Origin: Kalaharituber pfeilii
Lineage: Eukaryota > Ascomycota > Pezizomycetes > Pezizales > Pezizaceae
Reading direction: 5' to 3'
DNA: 64,000 nucleotides
NCBI GenBank assembly: GCA_015179045.1
Contig: WHUZ01000124.1
Span: 62,001 to 126,000 of the forward strand
The position numbers and the translations under genes were made by a program. This document shows, piece by piece, positions 57,092 through 64,000 of the stretch (positions are counted from its first letter, which is position 1; each line of letters opens with the position of its first letter). The notes below the pieces were generated by a model that made no database searches, was not told the DNA's origin, and worked only from the letters and a program-made list of their open reading frames with translations.

Positions 57092-57440
57092 TTTTTTTTT
57101 TTTTTTTTTTTTTTTTTATTTCATTAATCGCATGCCGCCTCGAAGGCTATGGCGATGTTTTAGATACATAATGTGAAATGAGAATGAAAAGAAAATTATG
57201 AAAAACTGAGATATCCCCGCCCGCTCTAAGTCCCAAGTTTACTCTTTCCCCGCCCAGTCCAATATCTCCGCCATGTTGATGTCTTTGTCCGGATGTGTGA
57301 GGCTTTCAGCCCCTCCTCTCATCCTCCTGAGCCAAGGGGCGCAATCGTTGGATATGTGCGTCAGGTTTTCCAGGGCTCTCCCGCACCATCGACACTCCGG
57401 TGAATCGGCTTGGCCTATGCGGTGTCTCCACTCCTTGAGG
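57092..57440 (-). mobile_element. LINE family A, 5'-truncated (349 bp)
   Basis: Perfect 14-bp duplication CATGTTGCCATTGA (57078-57091, 57441-57454). Contains the T run, tail complement (GCATGCCGCCTCGAAGGCTATGGCG), untranslated region and the end of ORF2 (WRHRIGQADSPECRWCGRAL, stop at 57239). It disrupts the coding exon of the unrecognised gene. Confidence 0.93.
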
Positions 57441-58280
57441 CATGTTGCCATTGAGTATCTCCGAGCAAATGTTAATAAGTTCGCATTCGGATTTGAATAT
57501 TCCCTGGTTAAAGATGGAGGAAAGACAATTTCGCCTGCGGCAGGCTAAATAGCATTGATATTTCTCCAGTTTTTGCGAGCGTCCTACCAGGGATTTCCTG
57601 TGAGGCGTACTCCTGGAATGTGGATTGACATAAGCCAACCTAACAACGAGCCTCCGAGACACGGCATGGGTCTACAGTATACGCTTGCCCATCGTGGATA
57701 TGGCTTCTTGCAACAACACAAAATTGCTTGGGACACATGGCAATTTACGCCAGACGTGAGAGATCATATCTTTTTCAGTGTCGCACGATTCGCCAAGTCA
57801 TATTCTGGGGCATATAAGAAGGTTACTCATGCGATGGAGTTTGATGCCCATTGTCACGAGCTATGTGCCTGGCTAGCAAGCGAGTTGGCCAAGCATTCAA
57901 TGACAAAAAGGCTCTATCGGGCGCTTCAAATCATCTGGAAGTGGATGTGCGAGCATTTTGTGTGGGAATTCCAAAAACAGATTTTGGAAGGATGCAAAGA
58001 TGACATGGATCCAACCCGCATTCCGGAAGGTGGCTGGCAGCCCAACTTTGACTTCGATGGCTTGGATGCTCTAATGCGTCACCCGTTGGAGCTTGTGAGG
58101 TGTAACAATCCAACCCTGACCGGTCCTATACTGGCAACCAACGTACTACTCGCCAGTTCTCGTACACGTGCAGCTGACCCTGACACCCTTGCAATTCGCC
58201 GCACTCCTTCTAGCACTCCGATATATATCCCTGTACCTGTGAGCACGCTTAAGCGACATGGCCGCCAGCATCCCGGTCAT

Positions 58281-58861
58281 TGCTTAACAACCCGAACCGA
58301 AGAACCTGCCAGAACCTGCTAGAAGAACCCGGATCCCCAGAACCCGCCGGAAAGCCGCAGAACCCGCCGGAAAGCCATAGAACCTGCCGGAATCCATAGA
58401 ACCTGCCGGAAGCTATAGAACCTGCCGGAAAGCCGTAGAATCTGCTGGAAACAGGTATCGCCGAGCTTATTCCCGGATATTCTGGACGCTTCTACCTGCT
58501 TCCAGTCATTCCTTGGTCATCCATGTACTTCCTGTCGTTTCCTTTGTTTTCTATGCACTTCTAGTCGCTTCTCGGTTTTCCATGTACTTCGTTTGTTTGC
58601 TTGTTCGCTTGTTTGCTTGTTTGCCTGGATTTTCCACCGAGGGTTTTCTATAAAGAGGCCCTCCTCCCTCCTCCCTCTTGCTTCTCCACGCAACAACTTG
58701 TTTCCTACCCAAGTTGTGTATTTAGCCTTTTAATACATCTACCTCTCGATATCTCATAGTTCCGACCGCCTCTGCCTCCGCCTCCACTGTGACTTCGCCT
58801 CGGCGCCCGCCGCCCACCCCGTACCCAGATCCTGTACCCTGACCCAGACCCGTTCATTACA
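58281..58861 (+). mobile_element. 5' LTR of a gypsy-type retrotransposon
   Basis: Starts TGCTTAACAACCCGAACC and ends CCCGTTCATTACA (TG...CA). It contains GAACC(T/C)GCCGGAAAGCC-type short repeats at 58310-58450, a TATA-like CTATAAAGAGGCCC at about 58649, and a region shared with the solo LTR at 49427-49925. A gag frame starts 30 bases after its end, so this is a true 5' LTR rather than a solo LTR. The primer-binding site was not identified. Confidence 0.85.
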
Positions 58862-58891
58862 CTTTGTTGCGTCGCCCAATCGGTCGCAGCT

Positions 58892-59316
58892 ATGGGAGAC
58901 TCCGCCAGCACCAGCACCAGCGCCAGTACCAGTACCGACCCGATTGAAGCACGGAAAACAGCCTGGAGGACCCTGTGCGCCGCCCTCGCCTCAACACCTC
59001 TTACCCCTGCCGGAAAACCTACCATCCCAGCCGGCACCCCCGGAGATTTTGGTACTTTTATCTTCGCTGCCCATGGCAGCGGAATGATCTCGGCTTTACA
59101 AGGAACCCAGGCCAACTTTAACATCCCCGATCATGGTACAACCAAAACCGCGGAAGTCCTGTGGGATTACTATTACCAGGGTTTCCATTACTGTTTACAC
59201 CAGAAGCTCACCGCCATATCCTCCCAGACAATTACGCAGAACGGCGCTCAAATCCAGGAACGATCTCGAGCCCCTAAGGTCGCCGACCCAGCCCCATTCG
59301 ACGGAACCATGGGAGT
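58892..59316 (+). pseudogene. Start of a retrotransposon gag gene, cut by a LINE
   Basis: Frame beginning MGDSASTSTSASTSTDP. The Ser/Thr-rich N-terminus is followed by a helical region (TAEVLWDYYYQGFHYCLHQK) and KVADPAPFDGT, the motif that opens the capsid part of many Ty3/gypsy Gag proteins. The frame ends near 59326, where LINE sequence takes over. Capsid, protease and polymerase parts are not in the window. Confidence 0.75.
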
Positions 59317-59334
59317 CAGGATCTGAGGGACCCG

Positions 59335-62300
59335 GTGAAAAGGAGATTCATCAGGCAACTACTGACGGAGTGCATGGTGGGAGCTGAGGCGGACGGGGAA
59401 GGGCTGGATAAAGAGCTAAAGGAAAGAGAATTGGAAATGGTACAGGTATGGGAGGAAGCGGGGGAAGAATGCGTGGGAACAATTACGGTGAGGAACTTGA
59501 CCTCGGGGGTGGAGGCCAGGAGGGTCATCAACACACCGAGGAAAGAGAGAAGGGGAGGAAGAATCGTGAGGGAGGAAGGGTCACCTTCAAGGAAGGGGGG
59601 CACGAACAGGTGGGGCCCGACGCTCCCGGAGGTGATGGAGAGGACATATGGAGTGAGCCCGTTTTGGGAGGAGGAAGCGGAACCGAAAAGCAACCTTTTC
59701 GGCACACCGGCACCAGGGAAGAGGGGGTTCTTGAGCTTGGAAACGATCGAGGACTCGCAGCCAGAAGGAAACACCCCGGAGCCGAGAATCGAGGGAGCGG
59801 CAACACAACAAGTGACACCGGCGGTGCCGGAAATCCCGGTGGTGGACCTGACAGAGGTCACACAGACACAAGAGGAGGGAGCGGAGGAAACACAGGCGGG
59901 GAAATGGAGATGGGGGGAGAGGAGGAAGGGATGCAAGTAGGGGAGGAGGGGGAGGAGGACGAAGAGATGAGGGAAGAAGAAGAGGCGAGCGTGGAAGAAG
60001 AGCTGGTGGACGCGGCGATTATTTTCCTGAGAAGAGCCCAGATGTGGGAGGTCGCGGAAAAAGAAAAGGGGAAGAAAATGAGGGGGAAAGTCATGAAGAA
60101 GGTCCGGAAGGCAGAAGGGGGAGTAGCGAAATTGATGGACGGATGCCTCGGATATACGTGGCAGGAGTTCATAAAGGAGGCGGGAGAACAGGACAGAAAG
60201 GGGCAGGGATTGTGGGTAGCGGAGGAACAATTGACAGAGAACAAGGCGAAGGGGATGAGGATGTGGGCAGAGGACGTGCAAAAGAACGTCAACTCCGGCG
60301 AGGAAAAGGGGATGGCGGAGAGAGTGAAGAGGTTGGAGGATATGGTCGTCAGTATACATGCGCACATGGGACTGGCAACAACTGAAGAGAAGGACAGGGC
60401 TGAAAAGAAGAGAAGGCAGGTGGAAAGGGAAAACAGAGAGAAGGAGATGGAGAGAGAAAGGCAGGCGGAGGCGAGAAGGATAGCGAAGAAGGCAGAAGAG
60501 CAAAGGAAGGCGGAAGAGGAGGAAGAGCGCAAACAGAAGGCAGCGATCGAGGCTCACATCAACCTAGACGCACAACAGAAGCTGAAGAAGAGGGAGCTTC
60601 TGATGGCCAAAGAACGCGCGAGCAAGCTGGAGAGGGAAGCGTTGGAATCCAGCAAGGCGGAGGATGAAAAAAAGGCAAGGGAGGCAAAGGAAGAAGCCGA
60701 GAGGATCGAGCGGGAGAATAGGGGATTCCTCACGGCGGAAGTGAAACAAGAAGGGGAGGGATGGCAAATCGTGGGGGGGAAAAAGATGAGGAAAATGCAG
60801 ATAACCTCTCAGCATAAAGAGAGAGTGGTGGCAAAAGGGGACGGGTGGGAGAAAGAGAAAGAAAAGGGGATGAAGGTGTTCGAGCAGGCGAGGCGGGACT
60901 GGGAGGCGACGGAGAAAAAACCCATGTTCCGAGTCAAAAAACTGGACATCCATGGGGAGGTAAGCGTCATGGAGAGAGTGTGGGAGATTGAGGAGATACC
61001 TGCGGGGATGAGGGATGAGGAGGTGTTGAAGAAGTGTGACGACATCATAAGGGCAATGTATAAGGACACGATGAGGGTATGGGTGGAGAACAAGAAGTCG
61101 GTGAAATTGGTAATAAAGGGGGTACCGGTACAGAAGGGGGCGGTGACGGACAGGGAGGTTGCGGAGATAGTAAGGAAAGAAAACCCGGCGCTGAGAGCAG
61201 GGAACCGGGGACCGCAGAGGTTTGCCTGGGCACCGAACCCACAGACGGCGAGATCAAGTTCGGTGACGTTTGAGGTAGCGGATGCGGAGGAAGCGGAGAG
61301 ATTGTGCAGAGAGAGGGTGATGATTTTGGGAAAACCGAGATGGGTGCAGCTCTGGAACCCAAAGGGGAGGCAACAACAAGGGAGGAGACCGGAGATCAGG
61401 CAGAATTGGAGAAGAGAGGAGGTAATGCCGGAAGGGATTGTGAAGACAGCACCACCAGTGAATGCCCCAAAAGGACCAAAAGGGAAGGGAGCGCATACAC
61501 AGGGAGGAGGCCAGGGGGGAGGAGTACGAACACAAGGGACACAAGGGCAGCAGGGGATGGGGGGGATTGTGATACTACTAATCCAGGAGCTCAGAGGGGG
61601 GCAGCAGACCTTCAGAGCCCTGAAAGCGGGGGACCCGCCTCCCCCAGACTTCAAGCCTCCGGCGCCACCGCCACCACCACAGACATTGGGGTTCAGCCCC
61701 ATCACGTGGGTGGCGACGCCTCCGGCAGACACAACCCCGGCACCATCGCCACCACCGCCACAGACTCCAGGTTCCAGCCCCGTCACGAGGTTGGAGACGC
61801 CCCTGGCAGACACACCTCCGGCACCCCCACACCCCATCCCCGCTCGGACAAAGAAGAGAAAGGGGAAGACTCCAGCTCCCAATCAACCATACGAGATCAA
61901 ACGCCAACTCAGCGATGAGGAGGCCAAGAAGATCGCGTCCACGGGAGTACCACCGATGCAGACTTCACCGCCGCCATCACCGATGCCGGCACCACCGTCA
62001 CCACCACCGCCAAAACCCTCCACCACCAGAAAGGGCAAGGGAAAGCTTCCGAGCCAAGAGGAGGCCTTCAAGCGCCACATGGCAACCACCAAGAAGGGCC
62101 CCTCTCCCCGCCCCGGGAACACCGCCACCTCTCCACCAACCACTCCCGATGCCACCACCAAAGGAAAAACCGGCATCGTAATACACGGGATCGCCCTACG
62201 GAAGGACCTAGGGAAGGTCAGACAATGGTTGGAGGCCGCGAACAAGGAATTGGGAAAGATATCGGGGATTCGCTGGCTGAGGAAGAGGACCACGCTGGTT

Positions 62301-62865
62301 GAGGAGGGGAAGAAAACCAGCTCGGCGGTTGTATACTTGGAAAAGGAGACGGATGTTGAGAGGGTGAGGCTCGGGGGACGTTGGCTCAGATCGGTCCGGT
62401 ACGAGTCGGAGAGGGGACGGAAGTAGGAGATACCGGGACCGGGACTGCCGCCCGCATCATGGAGAAGTTTCGCGGGCACTACATGTAGTTAGGAGTAGAT
62501 AGTTTGGGGTTCGACTTCTTTTTTCACTTTTAATAAAACCTCGCCATAGCCTTTTGGGCGGCATGCGAGTATTGATATAAAAAAAAAAAAAAAAAGTGTG
62601 CCTGGTGTGCAAGAGGAAGGGTCATGTCGCCAAAGAATGCAATGATGAGAAAGCGAGGGAGGCATTCAGAGCGCTGACGGAGAAAAGGAAGGAAGCGGGG
62701 GGGGGAGCAAGCGGGGGCATGAAAAGGAAGAAGACAGGAGACGAAGAGGAAGGGGGGGTGGTTTTCAACGCCGGAAGCCAGAAGGAAGCAGAGGAGATAA
62801 GTGAAATTTTGCGGAAGGCGAAGACGAAGGCAAAGGGGAAGGAGAGAGAAAGAGAGCTGGGATGA
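59335..62865 (+). pseudogene. LINE ORF1 (gag-like), frame-shifted and split by a nested element
   Basis: Nucleic-acid-binding chaperone-type protein of the LINE. Part 1 (59335 to about 59900) reads FIRQLLTECMVGAEADGEGL through VPEIPVVDLTEVTQ. The frame then changes near 59880-59940 to a second frame with an acidic stretch (EEGEEDEEMREEEEASVEEE), a long Lys/Glu coiled coil (about 60300-60720) and an RRM-like domain (KSVKLVIKGVPVQKGAVTD ... SSSVTFEVADAEEAERLC ... MILGKPRWVQLWNPKG, to about 61365). A foreign ORF1-only element occupies about 61560-62595. The missing zinc knuckle resumes at 62599 (CLVCKRKGHVAKEC) and ORF1 stops at 62865. The 992-codon open frame from 59448 is therefore a chance fusion and not one protein. 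Confidence 0.82.
61560..62595 (+). mobile_element. ORF1-only LINE (half-LINE), copy 2, nested in LINE ORF1
   Basis: Proline-rich coding sequence (PPPPPQTLGFSPITW; KRKGKTPAPNQPYEIKRQLS; EEAKKIASTG), then the RRM segment (TGIVIHGIALRKDLGKVRQW; GIRWLRKRTTLVEEGKK; LGGRWLRSVRYE), stop at 62426, about 110 bases of untranslated sequence, CGCCATAGCCTTTTGGGCGG, CATGCGAGTATTGATATA and poly(A) ending at 62595. Layout and sequence match the copy at 20202-21480. The 5' end is approximate and no target duplication was found. Confidence 0.78.
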
Positions 62866-62967
62866 GGGGGCTGAATGGATGCAGGGGGTAAAGAAGGACG
62901 TGGAGGGCATTGAAGATTCCGCCTAGGCACCGAGCCCAGATGAGAGGACCGAAGCCCCGAAGTCCAC

Positions 62968-64000
62968 ATGGTAGAGTGGAAAGTCGGATGTCAGAACGTG
63001 CAGGGCGGGGTGGCCAACACGCACGTGGCGTTGGAGTGGGCGTGTAGAGAGGGGTTCCATTTATTTTTTATACTAGAAGCTTGGGTAGAGAAGAAGGGGG
63101 GGAGCTGGGTAACGACAACACACCCATCTTTCGACATAAAGTCGGAGGTGAGGAAGGGAGTGAGGGTGGTGTTACACGTGAGCAAGGGGAGGATAGATAA
63201 GGTGAGGGTGAGGGAAGAAGAAAAGAATTGGGTCTGGGCAGAGGTAGAGGGGACGAGAGTAGGAGGAGTGTACGTCCAGCCCAATTGGAAGAAAGAGGAT
63301 ATGGAGAATGTGCTAGGAAAGATAGAGAAGGAGTGGGACGGGAAGAGAGGGGTGATCCTGGGAGACTGGAACGCTCACCACCAAGCGTGGGGAGGGGCGG
63401 GAGTGCAGAACAATGGGAGGGGGACGGTGGTGAAGGAGTTCTTTGAAGGGGATGGATGGGGGCTGGTCAACACGGAGGGGGAGGCGACGTGGAGGAGACA
63501 GAGGCGGGGGGAGATACAGGAGTCGGTCATCGATCTGTGTTGGCAGAAGGGGATGGGAGAGAAGATGAAGGGGGAGATGCAACATGCCTTTGTGAGCTCA
63601 GATCACGCTGCCATAGGCATGGCGTGGGAGAGCACGGAGAGGGGAGGAGGAGAGAAAAGAAGGTGAGTGAATTTTGAGGAAGTGGAGGAACTGGTGGAGG
63701 ATATGAAGGAATGGGATGGGGAGAAGAAAGGGGAGTGGATGGAGGGATTGCGGGGGGAAACCCCGTACGAGAAACTTCTGGACCTCAAGGAAAGGCACAG
63801 TCGGGTAGTGAGGGTGTGCAGAAGGAGTAAGAAATGGTGGTCGAAAAAGCTAACGAGCCTCCGCAAGGAGGTGACGGCAGCGGGGAGAGGAGGGGTGGGG
63901 CAAGGAGCAAAGGGGATGGACCCAGAGAGATATGAGAAATGGAAGCAAGCGAAGAGGACCCTCAAGGCGAACATAAAAAAGGAGAAGGAGGAGTGCTGGA
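62968..64000 (+). pseudogene. LINE ORF2, N-terminal endonuclease part, partial
   Basis: ORF2 encodes the endonuclease/reverse transcriptase. The window covers the APE-type endonuclease (62968-63666): VGCQNVQGGVANTHVALEWA, FILEAWVEKKGG, GVILGDWNAHHQAWGG (catalytic Asp-x-Asn) and FVSSDHAAIGMAW (catalytic Ser-Asp-His). A TGA stop at 63664-63666 interrupts the frame, which continues beyond it with normal coding character (VNFEEVEELVEDMKEW ... RYEKWKQAKRTLKANIKKEK) to the window edge, just before the RT domain would start. The stop may be a mutation, or it may be read through. Confidence 0.85.

Larger units (their letters stand above)
52273..58280 (+). pseudogene. Unrecognised multi-exon host-like gene broken by three insertions
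   Basis: I do not recognise the family. Exons: 52273-52377, 52419-52454, 53995-54166, 54230-54987, then a long exon from 55039. Phases agree at every junction. The N-terminus is Ser-rich (MASSSSANKRLRYTFTTDSE); exons 3-4 are acidic and Ser-rich with a possible SUMO-interaction-like motif (NPIVISDSDTDLP). The long exon encodes a globular region (LYVVFPHLYYDERPTNYL; YIPPGGLSGVWDYVVQNL; PGSTWIDIGKETVFP; later RTPGMWIDISQPN and AMEFDAHCHELCAWLASEL). A LINE lies in intron 2 (52498-53964), a solo LTR in the long exon (55319-56114) and a short LINE further on (57092-57440); reading continues exactly across both exon insertions. A one-base frame change occurs near 56712. It ends at an LTR (58281). 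Roughly 900 residues in total. Confidence 0.75.
59318..64000 (+). mobile_element. Tad/I-type LINE with ORF1 and ORF2, running off the window
   Basis: This LINE inserted into the gag gene. It holds ORF1 (59335 to 62865, interrupted), a 102-base gap, and ORF2 from 62968. The coding strand is extremely purine-rich (GGAGGAG, GAAGAAG), as in the fragments at 34.7-35.9 kb, and unlike host genes. The 5' end lies about 17 bases before the first ORF1 ATG, so the promoter/5' untranslated part is probably missing. The RT domain and 3' end are outside the window. Confidence 0.88.

Noticed and set aside
59316..60557. 413-codon minus-strand open frame
   Set aside because: It is the antisense of the purine-rich LINE ORF1; Leu/Phe/Pro/Ser-rich composition with no domain.
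60809..61882. 357-codon minus-strand open frame
   Set aside because: Antisense shadow of LINE ORF1 and of the nested element; it crosses the junction between two unrelated elements.
59448..62426. 992-codon plus-strand frame as one protein
   Set aside because: Its first part is an out-of-frame reading of ORF1 and its last part belongs to an inserted element, so it is a chance fusion.

Overview
This window is nuclear DNA of a filamentous ascomycete (Pezizomycotina). The evidence is short GT-AG introns inside every recognisable host gene, a killer-toxin-like GH18 chitinase, a fungal Hsp70-family protein, a BTB protein, an HNH-nuclease protein of the fungal type, and a dense load of Tad/I-type LINEs, gypsy-like LTR debris, hAT and Tc1/mariner MITEs and a pogo/Fot1-type transposon. 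I cannot name the species.

Layout. 1-2.86 kb: nothing supportable. 2.86-9.47 kb (+): a many-exon secreted chitinase with hevein-like modules, a GH18 domain, the long C-terminal region of killer-toxin-like chitinases, and at the end a NucA/NucB-like nuclease segment. 9.98-11.7 kb: two LINE fragments meeting tail to tail. 11.87-14.09 kb (-): a coiled-coil protein built on a repetitive minisatellite. 15.37-17.79 kb (+): an Hsp70-family gene. 17.8-23.8 kb: repeats, LINE copies and a hAT-type MITE. 24.1-25.1 kb (-): an HNH-nuclease gene. 25.5-35.9 kb: LINE debris, including an LTR split by a LINE that is itself split by a pogo transposon. 35.9-38.7 kb: two divergent uncertain genes, one ending abruptly at a LINE. 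39.55-40.81 kb (-): a BTB gene. 41.4-52.2 kb: nested inverted-repeat elements, satellites, solo LTRs and MITEs. 52.27-58.28 kb (+): one unrecognised multi-exon gene broken by three insertions. 58.28-64 kb: an LTR plus gag start, broken by a LINE whose ORF1 carries a further nested element; the LINE ORF2 runs off the window end.

The host genes share no evident pathway; they look like islands in a repeat compartment. The mobile DNA is unusually legible: many insertions have exact target-site duplications (TSDs), so the order of events can be read. LINE copies range from about 1.5 kb down to about 41 bp and share a conserved 3' tail with a bulged hairpin. Two copies belong to a family that seems to carry only an ORF1-like gene plus that tail. 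The most notable items are the chitinase with a C-terminal nuclease, the ORF1-only LINE family, the micro-insertions of the LINE tail, and the orphan gene at 52-58 kb.
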